Source: Serinus canaria
Taxonomy: Eukaryota > Chordata > Aves > Passeriformes > Fringillidae
Assembly: GCF_022539315.1 (NCBI RefSeq)
Contig: NC_066337.1
Location: 6,168,861 to 6,232,860 of the forward strand
Length of the DNA: 64,000 nucleotides
Reading direction: 5' to 3'
Made by a program: the position numbers and the translations under genes. The notes under the pieces were generated by a model. That model was not told the DNA's origin. It worked only from the letters and a program-made list of their open reading frames with translations, and did no database searches. Shown here one piece after another: positions 55,501-64,000 of the stretch (position 1 is the stretch's first letter; the number at the start of each line of letters is the position of its first letter).

Positions 55501-58500
55501 CGAGCTGGCAGCTCCTGCCCTGCTCTCTCCCCCTGCCCAGGGAGCCCATCCCAGCTCCCCCATGGCCCAGCCTGGCCCAGGGGTGCCCAGGGAGGTGCCA
55601 GCAGCCCTGGCACAGGCTCTGGGGCACCAGCTCAGGACATCCCCTGATGCAGCTGCTGAAAGCCCCAGCACAGCCAGAGGGGACCCCCCGGCCCTGCTGC
55701 CCTCGTCCCCACTCCTGTCCTTCGTGCTGAAGAGCTCCGAGGGCACCGTCTGCCTGCAGCCCATGCAGGGCTCCCCCCTGCCCCCAGAGCTGCCCAGCCC
55801 CAGCCTTGGGGGGCTGCTTTCCATCCAGCAGGTCCTGGCAGTGCCCAACTCTTCAGTGCTGGACCTGGCACAGTCCCAGCTGAGCCCCTCCAGCCTGGTG
55901 CTGGTCAGGCCTGTGTTTGTGCTGCTGCCCAGGGACGGGGCACAGGGGCTGCCCTCTGCTCAGGGTGACCACAGCATGGCCCACCTGGCCACCAGCCTGG
56001 GGACACCTGGGAGCAGCCAGGGTACCCCAGGGAAAACCAGTGCCCCCTATCCCACTGGGAAGTCTGTGGGACCTGGGACTGCTGTGTCTGCTGTGCCCAC
56101 GCAGCAAGCAGAGAGGGCAGAGGGCAATCCTGAGCCAGGGCCAGCTAATCCTGAGCCAGGGCCAGCTAATCCTGAGCCAGGGCCAGCTAATCCTGAGCCA
56201 GAGCCAGCTAATCCTGAGCCAGAGCCAGCTAACCCTGCTCCTGCAGCCCTCGGGGGCCTGTCCCCAGCTGTCCCCTCAGCCTCAGGCCATGTGCTGGAGC
56301 CCAGGATGAGCCCCACACTGCAGACCGTGCCCAGGCTGCCCGAGGAGATGCAGATTCCTGCTCCCCATCCCCAGCAGGCCACGGGCACTGCTTTGCTTTC
56401 CCTGGCAGCAGAGCCTGGCACCTCCCCTGTGCCACCAGAGCTGGTGTCCACTCAGAGCCTGCACTCTTCCCCCAAAGGGTATTTTACCACTGAAAGGCCA
56501 CAGTCTTCACCTGGAGCTCCTTTCCTGGCAGCAAAGGCGCCCCAGGGCTCCCCAGAGCCTGCCCAGCCTGGGGGCAGCACAGGGGCTGCAGGGCAGGGGG
56601 GCTCAGTGCCCACCCCCAGCCCAGCCCAAGCCCCCTGCCCGGGCTGTTTGCCTTCCACGCCCCCTCCCAGGGCACTCCCCAGCACCAAAGCCCTGCAGCC
56701 CCTTCCTCAGAGGCCCCCAGGCACCGAGCTGCTGCCATCTCCAGCAGCTCCCAGCACGTCCTCAGCCTCCCTGGTGCTCCCAGCTGGGCAGGGGCACAGC
56801 GAGCCCACCGTGGGCAGCACAGCCCAGCCCCCAGTCCCTGCTCCTGCCCCTGCAGCTCCAGCACCCAGCACTGCTGGGACACCCGGCCCCACTCACGGTT
56901 TGGAGCTGGAATTGAGCCCTGCTGTGCCTCAGCCCTTGGCAGCCCCCCAGAGCCCAAGAGCAGCCCCAGAGCAGGCTCTGCTCCCCACAGAGACCCATAG
57001 AGCCCCAGCCATTTCTGGGGGGGCTCTGGCTGTGCTGAGCCCTGCAGGGATGGCTGCCAGCCCTCCTGCCCCTGCCCCTGCCGAGCTCTCCTCCCAGCCC
57101 AGCAGCGGGGCAGGAGCAGCAGGAGCTGCTGGCTCCCTGGGCACCAGCGTGTCCCCACCGGCCACATCCAGCCCCAGCACGGCTCAGCCACCCCCAGCAG
57201 CCCTGGGACAGCAGCTGGGCTTAACTGCAGCCCAGCCAGGCCCTGTCCCTGCCCTGGGGGGACATCCCAGAGCCACAGAGGCTGCAGCAGCGAGCACTGC
57301 TCTCCCTGTGTCCAAGGGTGACAGTGGCACTGCTCCACTCAAAGGCACAGAGCTGCTCCTGCTGCCAGCCCCAGCCGGGCAGCCCGAGCCCAGGGCAGTG
57401 CTGGGACCCTCAGGGCAGCTCCCTGCAGTGCTGGGGAGCCCTGGGGGGGCAGCAGGAGGAGATGCAGCCCCCAGCAGGCAGCTGCCCACCCAGGCACCCG
57501 TGCCAGCTGCACAGCCGGCATCGCCCAGGCTCCTGCTGGACAAGGTGTCCCACCCTCAGAAGAATGTGTCCCACCCTCTGGAGATGTTCCACCCTCAGAA
57601 GGATGTATCCCATCCTCTGGAGGAGATGTTCCACCCTCTGGAGAATGTATCCCACCCTCTGGAGAAGGTGTCCCATCTTCTGGAGAACATATCCCACCCT
57701 CTGGACAAGGTGTCCCACCCTCAGGAGAATGCATCCCAGCCTCTGGAGGAGATGTTCCACCCTCTGGAGAATGTATCCCAGCCTCTGGAGGAGGTGTTCC
57801 ACCCTCTGGAGGAGATGTTCCACCCTCTGGAGAACATGTCCCACCCTCTGGAAGAGGTATTCCATCCTCAGGAGAATGTATCCCACCCTCTGGAGAATGT
57901 ATCCCACTCTCTGGAGATGTCCCAGCCTCTGGAGATGTTCCACCCTCTGGAAGTGTCCCACCTTGTGGAGAAGGTATCCCACCCTCTGGAGAACGTATCC
58001 CACCCCCTGGCAGAGGTGTCCCCCCCTCTGGCAGAGGTGTCCCCCGCTCTGGAGGAGGGTGCCATGGAAGCTGTCACGGGTCACTCCAGCCCTGGCACTG
58101 CTGCCCGGGCAGTCCCAGCGGCAGCAGCCCCTGTCCCTGCTGACAGGCTCGTTACCGAGGGCCCTGCCGAGCCCGCAATCCCTGGCAGGGACCCGGACCC
58201 GGACCCGGAGCCCGTCGCGGTGTCCCCGGGCCCGCGGAGCCCCCGGGCCGGGAGCGGCGCTCGGACCGCGCCGGGGCAGCCCGGGCTGGGGGCTGCGGGC
58301 ACGGACTGGGGGCTGCTGCCGGGCACGGAGCGGGCGGAGGAGGAGGAGGAGGGCAGGACCAGGGAGGTGACAGACGGAGCAGCTGAAGCCTTGGGGACAG
58401 CGGTGACCGCGGAGCCCGGAGCGCTGCGGAGCGGCTGGCACCAGAGCAGGGGGCTGCGCTCGGATGTCACCGCGCTGGACGGGCAAGTACCCCGGGCTGG

Positions 58501-60516
58501 CTCCCTTTGCCTGCTGCTGCTGTAGCCTGGCCGCTTTTCATCCTATTCCCTTGTCCCGTTTGTCCCCAGGCTCGCCATCGTGAGCGACTCCTGCGGCGCC
58601 GGGAACCACTCGGTGCGCCTGAGCCTGAGCCCCGCGGGGGACGCAGCCCCCGGGGAGCCGCGCTCGGAGCAGCCCCAGGACACCTTCGTGGCCCTGGTGG
58701 CCCTGCAGAGCGACAGCAGCCGGGCCCTGCTGCAGCTCCACTCGTGCTGCGTGACCCCCTCGGCCAGTCCCGGGGCTGCGGGGGCTCAGTGCTGCCTCTT
58801 TCGCAGGTGGGAGTGGAGAACTCCTCCCTTTGGTTGGGATTTATGGAAGTAACCCGTCCTGCTCCCCCGGGGGCTGTCATGGGGTGCAGCATCCCCTTCC
58901 TGCTGGGGGGGCACACCCAGGATAGGGCAGGGCAGGGGTGCCAGCCAGGCACACCCACAGCCCAGTTCAGCCCCCCCAGGGGTATGGGAGGGTCATTGCC
59001 CGGGGTTTGTAAACCCACAGCAGGGTGAAATGTGGGTTCCAGCAGCTCCGGGGGTGATGGGCACACTGCAGCAAACCCAGCCTCCCACGAGAGCTCTGCT
59101 GCTCTGGGCTCTGAGCAGGGCAGCTCCAGCAGGGAACGCTGCTGTTCCTGGGTGTTCCTGCCCCTCAGACAGGGCTGCAGGGCTGGGCTGTGCACTCTGT
59201 GCTGGCATCTGGAGCTGTTTGCTGTTTGCCCCTGCCAGGCTGCCCCTGGAGTGCAGACACATCCAGCTGCTGGAGGGTGGCAGCTCCAGGGCCACCAGCT
59301 TCTCCATCCAGCTGTTCCAGATGCTGAACCACTCCGTGGCCTACCTGCACTGTGAGCTGAGGGTCTGCCTGCCAGGCCAGCCAGGATGTGAGCAGGTACT
59401 GAGGGGGGATCTGCTCCCATGGGAACAGCAGGGATCCCACCAGATCAGGAGGGATTTGGTGCTTCCAGAGCCTCCAGACCAAGGTCTCCCCATGGCCAAT
59501 CCCTGGTTGGAGTCTGGGAGAGGAGTTAAAGGTGTGGAAGGGTGGCAATAGTTGGTAATCCCTAAGAAAAGGAAATCAGGGAATTAACATTACACATGTG
59601 CTGGCCCAGGGATGGGAAATTCACCTTTTAGAAGGACAGCAGAGGTGGGAAAGACAGAGGAGAGCCTGGGGCAGGAGGTTCTGCTCAGGACACTCCCAGG
59701 TGTTTTCCATCTCTTTCCCAGGACTGCTTGGAAAGCGTGGAGCCCCTTGCCCAGCCCAGTGACAGGACCAGCCATGGAAACCTGCTCAAGCTGGTCTCCC
59801 TTGGGCCTGTTTGGAGGATGAACAACAGGTTTCTGTACAAGCCAGAGGAAGGTGGGGCTCTCCTGGTCTCATTTCTCTTGCAGAGGTTTTTGCTCAGCTT
59901 TCCCTGCTGCAGGCAAAACAGCACATTTTTAACAACTGTTCTGGGTTAGGTTATATCCCAACAACTCCTGACCTTTGCTTGGGCCTCCCTGGATTCCAGA
60001 CATGGGGGTGAATTGGTGTCACATCCAACAGTGAATGAGTGTCACATCCAGTGTCACCGGGGGGTGAATCAGTGTCACATTCCAAAGGCACCCTGTGAGG
60101 GAACTCCAGCTTTAGGAGGAGGGAAGGGGAGGAGATGAGGCAGAATGTTCTGTCTGTAAAGAATTGCAGCATTTTGGAGCAGGATGAGGCTGGCCATAGG
60201 TCAGGAGTGTTCACGGGTGAATTTCATGTTTATAGCTATTAGAAAAGAGCTGGTAAAACATGAGAGACTTCTCCAAACCCGCTGGCACCATCCCTAACTC
60301 CTTGTGCCTGTGCTTGTCTGTGCAAAGAACATTTCTCACTGCTCCCTTCCCTCTGTGTGTCCAGGTGCTGCTCCTGCCACGCTGCTGCCCGTCCTGCTGG
60401 GGGCCCTGGCGGGCTGTGCAGCCCTGGGCACGGCTTTCATGGGGCTGTGGCTGCACCAGCGGCAGAGAGCCAAGCCCAGCCGTTATCCCCTGCCTGGAGA
60501 ATTCCACGGGCTGTGA
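52508..60516 (+). CDS. unnamed mucin-like type I membrane protein with ZP-C-like module, exon-joined
   Basis: Six exons: 52508-52577, 53517-58482, 58570-58806, 59239-59395, 59722-59851, 60365-60516. The sum is 5,712 nt, or 1,903 residues, with every phase matched. Order: signal peptide (about 1-23), a Pro/Ser/Thr/Ala-rich mucin-like ectodomain (about 24-1670), a cysteine-bearing region resembling a ZP-C half (about 1680-1845), a transmembrane helix (about 1858-1883) and a 20-residue basic tail. The DSC, LHSCC, LECR, YLHCEL and VCLPGQPGCEQDC cysteine pattern and the LVSLGPVW external hydrophobic patch are typical of ZP modules, which polymerise extracellular matrices. I see no ZP-N half. I do not recognise an orthologue; TTC12 and ANKK1 are neighbours in human. 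Function is unknown; an epithelial or egg-coat surface role is only a guess. Confidence 0.85.
52675..53065. repeat. minisatellite of gggatgcag(g/c)-type units in intron 1
   Basis: Units of 15 and 18 bp (agctctgggatgcagg, agccctgggatgcagg) are repeated about 23 times inside intron 1 of the ZP-like gene. Confidence 0.92.
53288..53415. repeat. gggactgggaattggg simple array
   Basis: A run of 6-bp variants (gggact, gggaat, ggcact) in intron 1, about 100 bp before exon 2. Confidence 0.88.
53517..58482 (+). CDS. ZP-like gene exon 2: giant mucin-like exon
   Basis: A single 4,966-nt exon with no stop codon. The acceptor tgtccccag at 53516 restores the phase left by exon 1. A second AG ten bases later would break frame. 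The protein is rich in Pro, Ser, Ala, Thr, Gly and Gln. Internal repeats: PTGKGNT units at residues 224-255, LSPAASPVPKTDPPQ units at 544-667, NPEPGPA units at 894-930, and about 25 seven-residue SHPLENV-type units at 1367-1539. One less biased island (residues about 751-832; SFVLKSSEGTVCLQPM, SLVLVRPVFVLLPRDG) may be folded. It ends at a GC donor (gg|gcaagtac). Confidence 0.83.
55075..55450 (+). repeat. coding repeat, 45- to 48-bp units (LSPAASPVPKTDPPQ)
   Basis: Tandem units of ctgtccccagcagccagccc then tgtccccaagactgatcctc, in frame within exon 2. Shorter variants replace KTDPPQ with RAPA or RAGSAAM. Confidence 0.9.
57539..58070 (+). repeat. coding repeat, 21-bp units (SHPLENV heptads)
   Basis: About 25 units of the type VSHPLEN, MFHPLEE, VSQPLEE or VSHPQEN. 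Many carry N-V-S, N-I-S, N-A-S or N-M-S, that is N-glycosylation sequons spanning unit borders. A few units are shortened, but the frame stays open. Confidence 0.92.
58570..58806 (+). CDS. ZP-like gene exon 3: ZP-C part 1
   Basis: Completes Gly, then reads LAIVSDSCGAGNHSVRLSLS, continues to DTFVALVALQSDSSRALLQL and HSCCVTPSASPGAAGAQCCL, ending FR plus two bases before gtgggagt. The LxxCxVTPS core resembles the conserved C-x-(A/V)-T-P-S motif of ZP-C domains. Only this frame gives a domain-like sequence, and it requires the GC donor of exon 2. Confidence 0.82.
59239..59395 (+). CDS. ZP-like gene exon 4: ZP-C part 2
   Basis: Encodes RLPLECRHIQLLEGGSSRAT, then SFSIQLFQMLNHSVAYLHCE and LRVCLPGQPGCEQ. 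The F-x-x-x-x-F ... VYLHC-x-(L/V)-x-(L/V)-C pattern is the best ZP-C signature in the gene. Ends at gtactgag in phase 0. Confidence 0.87.
59722..59851 (+). CDS. ZP-like gene exon 5: last cysteine and external hydrophobic patch
   Basis: Encodes DCLESVEPLAQPSDRTSHGN, then LLKLVSLGPVWRMNNRFLYK and PEE plus one base. LVSLGPVW matches the external hydrophobic patch (often V-x-L-G-P-I) that blocks premature polymerisation in ZP proteins. The following RMNNR is basic, but no perfect furin R-x-(K/R)-R site is visible. Confidence 0.83.
60000..60090. repeat. short imperfect repeat (gtgaattggtgtcacatcca)
   Basis: Three to four diverged copies in intron 5 of the ZP-like gene. Confidence 0.65.
60365..60516 (+). 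CDS. ZP-like gene exon 6: transmembrane helix, tail and stop
   Basis: After tgtgtccag it completes Gly and reads AAPATLLPVLLGALAGCAAL, then GTAFMGLWLHQRQRAKPSRY and PLPGEFHGL, stop TGA 60514-60516. One hydrophobic helix is followed by a basic stop-transfer (HQRQRAK), so the protein is predicted to be type I. Confidence 0.86.
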
Positions 60517-61470
60517 TCCCAGCAGCTGAACTGCTCCTGCAGCTCCCCCAGCCACCAGAGAAGCAGCTGACTTTGCTTTGCTTCTGTAGAGCTCCTGCTG
60601 ACCAGGGAGCAGGAGATGCCACCTCTGCCCCGAGCCTGCCTCTCCTCCCTCCCTTCCCGTGTGCATCAGAGCCCCAGCTGCAGGGCAGAGGAGGAATGGC
60701 TGCAGTGCCCCAGCTGCCAGGGCCAGGCTGGGCACAGCAAGGGCCAGCAGAGGGGAGAGCAGGGGGCAGGAGAGCCAGGGAGATACAGCCCTGTGTGTGA
60801 CCTGGAGCTGCCACCTGGGAATGAGAGGTGGTAGGGAAGAGGATGGAATTGGGTGTGTGGTCAGGAGCCAGAGCCCCAGAGGTGTGTCCCCTCGGATTTA
60901 CAGCTTCTCTCACCTCCCAGGAGCCAAGTGCCTCCCTCCTTGCCCTTTGGCCCTGTTGCTGTTTGCTCCGAGTGCCCACGAATGGTCAGAGAGCTCCAGA
61001 ACCTGCTGGAATGCACTGAGGAAAGGCATCCATGGGGTGGGGACACAAACAGGGCTCTCCTGGGGGCCTGAGGGGGTGGCTGTGGGAGGGCAGCTGTGGA
61101 GAGCCCCCTCCAGGCTCCAGCTCCACATCCCCCTGTCCCAGAGGAGCTGGGGCTGCCCCATCCTGTGCAGGACCTCCTGCAGCAGCTGCAGCAGCGGGAC
61201 CGTGAGTGAGGACAGCACCTCTGGGGAGGGAGGGAAGGAGGGAGGGAGGGAGGGAGGGAGGGAGGGATGTGCCTGAGCTGGGCACAACCAGCAGGACCTC
61301 ACCTCCTGCCCTCAGAGCTGGAACTCCTGAGCTGTTGGCCCAGAAATGGCCCTGGAAGGTGAGGGGAGGGAGAGAAGCAGCAGCTGCTGCCCCTCTGCAG
61401 CCGTGGGCTGAGCGTTCCCCTCCTCCTGAGCTCTGCAATAAACCTGAGCCTGCCGTGTTTGTCTGCTCTG
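60517..61470 (+). other. 3'UTR of the ZP-like gene
   Basis: About 920 bases between the stop and an AATAAA at 61437-61442, followed by a GT-rich element (tgccgtgtttgtctgctctg). A (GGGA)n run lies at 61226-61266. No coding sequence was supported. Confidence 0.65.
61437..61442 (+). terminator. polyadenylation signal of the ZP-like gene
   Basis: AATAAA with a downstream GT-rich element within 20 bases; the first good site after the stop. Confidence 0.7.
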
Positions 61471-62194
61471 TGCCTGCACGGGAGGGAATGGGGCCCTGTC
61501 CTTGTCCCCAGCTCCAGAACTGTGTGGGCAGCTGGGAGGGGAGGGGAGCAGGGCATCACTCCAGGTGGGCACTCCTGGCAGTGCCTGGGAATCGGCAGCA
61601 ATCCCCTTCCAATTGGGGTTTTTCCTCTCTAAATGCTGCAGAGCCTTTTTTCCCTTTTCCCCCCCTTCTTTCCTTAAAAGAAGGGAGTGCACTGCCAGGA
61701 CCCCTCAGTGTAACACAAGTAACTCACATTTCACCCGGGTCAGGCTTCCTCCCAGGATTTCCTCACCATTCTGCCACAGAACTAAAACTGCCAGGTCAAG
61801 GCTTGCTGGCAGCGGGACAATTACCCTGCAGCAGTGCTAATTATTATTTGTATTGCAGTAGGCTGAGGAAATGGCACCACCTTGTATTTGACACCGAGCT
61901 ACCTCCAGAGAGAGCTGGGGCATTAAAGACACAAATGCACAAGGCCCAGACGAGCTTTTAACCCCTGCTCAGCTGAAGGTGTGTGTGCTGCTCCTGTGCT
62001 CACATGGTGAGGCTCAAACTGCTCTGACCAGCCTGTGCTCCTCCAAACACCCACTCCCAGGGAGATTTTATTTTAACCCCCAGGGAACTGCTCTGGTTTG
62101 CCACATTTCTGGTATTTCTGCTGAGGTTTGTTCTCAGCCTCATGCACTCATGTGCCAGTTCTGGTTGTTTGGGGTTTTTCCTGTTCTTTATCTT

Positions 62195-62410
62195 TCTAGA
62201 GTGGTTTTTTTCTACCTCTCCATCCCGCTGCTTCTGGGGTTTTTTTAACTCAGTTTTTCATCTTTCTAGAGTGTCTTCCACATCTCCATCCAGCTACTTC
62301 TGGGTTTTTTTCCCCTCTGTTCTTTCTGGAATGTTTTCTACCTCTCCATCCAGCTGTTTCTGGGGGCAGTTTTCCTCTGTTCTCTCTGGAGTGTTTTCCA
62401 CATCTCTCAG
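62195..62410. repeat. 60-70-bp repeat, about 3 copies
   Basis: Units contain tctttctagagtg or tctttctggaatg, followed by cacatctccatccagctgct and tctgggtttttttc. Confidence 0.85.
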
Positions 62411-62536
62411 GTACAATTCTGCCTGGTGGATTTCTCTGTTCCCTCTGAGCCTCACCCTGCCCCAGTCCCCACCTCCCTTTCCCCCAGGCTGTGCCAGTTC
62501 CCCAGCTGAGGAATCCCACCCTCACTGAAGTCCTTT

Positions 62537-62790
62537 GCACCTGGAATTCTTGGAGGATTTGCCCACCCAGTGCTGGATTTGAGAGGGCAGAGCTGCACAG
62601 CCAGGCTGGAGCTGAGCCAGGTGTGAATATGTAGAATTCACACAGGTTTGAATTCACTGAAAGCTTTCCCTTTGCACCATTTCCCACCCGGAATTCTTGG
62701 AGGTTTTGCCCACCCAGTGCTGGATTTGAGAGGGCAGAGCCACACAGCCAGGCTGGAGCTGAGCCAGGTGTGAAAAGCAGAATATGTGAG
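62537..62790. repeat. tandem duplication, about 147-bp period
   Basis: The block ggaattcttggaggatttgc ... gctggatttgagagggcaga ... ggctggagctgagccaggtg occurs twice in direct orientation. Confidence 0.9.
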
Positions 62791-62931
62791 CAGCCACACT
62801 GAGGATCCACCCCTTGGCAGGAGCTGCCAGGGCTGCCCTGGGGTGGATCCCACCTCCCCGGGCAGGGCAGGGCAGGGCAGGGCAGGAGGAGCTCGGGTGC
62901 CTCCCCAGCAGCGGGCAGAGCCAGCTGTGCC

Positions 62932-63116
62932 ATGGGCACGGAGCGGGGCGGGCTGGGCAGCCTGACCGTGTTCAGCAAGGAGGATTTTGAGGATGAGTGG
63001 CTGCGAGTGGCCAGCGGGGGCTTCGGCCACGTGTACCAGGTGAAGCACAGGAGGTGGAGGACGGTCTATGCCGTGAAGTGCTCCCCGTACCTGCTGCAGG
63101 ACTCCAGCGTGGACAG
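62932..63116 (+). CDS. ANKK1: ANKK1 exon 1 (ankyrin repeat and kinase domain containing 1), partial gene
   Basis: ANKK1 is a RIPK-family protein with an N-terminal kinase and C-terminal ankyrin repeats. This exon starts at ATG 62932 and encodes MGTERGGLGSLTVFSKEDFE, then DEWLRVASGGFGHVYQVKHR and RWRTVYAVKCSPYLLQDSSV. It aligns with human SLPVFTRDDFEGDWRLVASG. The glycine loop is SGGFGHVY (residues 28-35) and the catalytic lysine is Lys49 in YAVKC. The exon ends in phase 2 at gtaacccc. The rest of the kinase and the ankyrin repeats lie beyond the window. Confidence 0.95.
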
Positions 63117-64000
63117 GTAACCCCTGCTCAGCTCTGGCCATCCCAGCTGGAGGGATTGGGGGATAAAACTCGTCAGGAAGGAGCTTCTGCTCCTTGGGAA
63201 GGGCTGAGTACCCAGAGGGAGTGGGGAATTGGAGTTCTGCCTTTCCCTGTCTGGTGTGGATGTGCAAAGGGACACGGGGAATAGAGCAGGGCTGAGCCTG
63301 GGGCTGAGGTCAGCACCTTACACACGGATTAAAGCACCTGGTGGGTGATTTACAGCTGCCACTGGGCAGTGGGGCTGAGGTGTAGCCATCAAACTGAATT
63401 AATCACCAGGTTTAGAGATGAGGGGCAGAGGATTTACAGCTGGTTTTGCTGTCCTGCTCCCGTAGCCTCCAGACATCTCTTTCCTCTCCGTGGGGCACCT
63501 GCAGCTCCTCTCTGCCTCTTGCTCTGTCTCTTCTGGGGCCCACCTTGAGTCTGGAGATGGAGCAAGGCCAGGCAATCACAACCACTGCTGATAACACATC
63601 CAATACAGGCAGAGCTGATGGAAAAACAGCAGAGTTGATGGACTCATTTAATTTAAAGTTTATTCCCTTCAATTTGGAAGGATCCTGCCTGGATAAAAAT
63701 CTCACTCTTGTGATTTCTTGTTATAGGCGACAGCTGAGTTCAGACTGAGCACTGACTGTCCTCAGTTTGCTCTGCAGATTCTACATTTGCACTTTGTTCT
63801 TGTTTTTGGGGGGAAAAGAGTCAAATAATCAATTTTAATTCTGTATCTTATCAATTGTAGTGAAATACCCGAGATTCCTCAACCCACAGGTAGGTCTCAC
63901 TGTGAGGAGCCTGGCAGAAGATTTTGCTTGGCTGAACCATTTTAGATCAATTAATGGCCTGGCCTAATTGCTGGCAGCTCAGCTGCGTTCCCAGGGTGTG
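63117..64000 (+). other. ANKK1: ANKK1 intron 1 (partial)
   Basis: Non-coding to the window end. A 29-nt segment at 63861-63889 has exon-like splice sites, but it does not match ANKK1 exon 2 and was not accepted. I see no repeats of note. Confidence 0.7.

Larger units (their letters stand above)
61471..62931. other. intergenic region upstream of ANKK1
   Basis: About 1.4 kb. It holds a 60-70-bp repeat at 62195-62410, a 110-bp tandem duplication at 62537-62790 and a (GGGCA)n run at 62861-62885 just before the ANKK1 start. No TATA box was seen; the ANKK1 promoter must lie within the last few hundred bases. Confidence 0.6.

Noticed and set aside
58487..58522. Use of the canonical GT at 58487, or read-through to the stop after 58522, as the end of the ZP-like gene
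   Set aside because: The GT donor puts exon 3 in a frame without ZP features, and read-through gives no anchor. The GC donor restores all downstream phases.
63861..63889. 29-nt exon-like segment between ttgtag and gtaggtct
   Set aside because: In phase it would encode EIPEIPQPT, which does not match ANKK1 exon 2 (kinase segment after the Val-Asp-Arg end), and it is too short.

Overview
The window comes from a bird genome, probably a songbird. The reasons are several CR1-type LINE tails, a pair of passerine-like endogenous-retrovirus LTR fragments, very dense GC-rich minisatellites, and the vertebrate gene order NCAM1 - TTC12 - ANKK1 (the human 11q23 / avian microchromosome block that continues into DRD2). 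All genes recognised lie on the + strand. Exons were joined by hand from splice sites and reading-frame phase. Both complete gene models keep an open frame across every junction.

Positions 1 to about 31.3 kb hold the 3' half of NCAM1. The first 11.7 kb is the intron known for small alternatively spliced exons. I find a 15-nt candidate (707-721), a 45-nt Pro/Ala/Ser-rich candidate (3781-3825) and a possible 3-nt AAG micro-exon (6774-6776), all compatible in phase with the flanking exons. Then come the two exons of the second fibronectin type III domain (11702-11826, 13449-13629), the alternative GPI-anchor exon of NCAM-120 (16874-16953), the transmembrane exon (22346-22553), the shared cytoplasmic exon (23106-23222), the NCAM-180-specific exon (24204-24956) and the last coding exon (26075-26189). 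A 3'UTR of about 5 kb, carrying two large minisatellites, follows.

From about 33.7 to 49.4 kb lies a complete TTC12 (21 coding exons, 729 codons), a TPR/ARM-repeat factor for axonemal dynein arm assembly. Its CpG-rich promoter has an RFX-type X-box and two octamer motifs. Two of its splice acceptors (exons 15 and 20) have been tandemly duplicated by minisatellites.

From 52.4 to 61.4 kb, between TTC12 and ANKK1, lies a complete gene I cannot name: TATA box, signal-peptide exon, one 4,966-nt exon encoding a Pro/Ser/Thr-rich mucin-like ectodomain, then exons encoding a ZP-C-like cysteine module with an external hydrophobic patch, a transmembrane helix and a short tail (1,903 codons in total, one GC-AG intron). 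TTC12 and ANKK1 are adjacent in human, so this gene is the main novelty here. The window ends in intron 1 of ANKK1, whose first coding exon (62932-63116) carries the kinase glycine loop and catalytic lysine.

The remaining sequence is intron and intergenic DNA, dominated by tandem repeats with 5- to 192-bp units and by CR1 and LTR relics.
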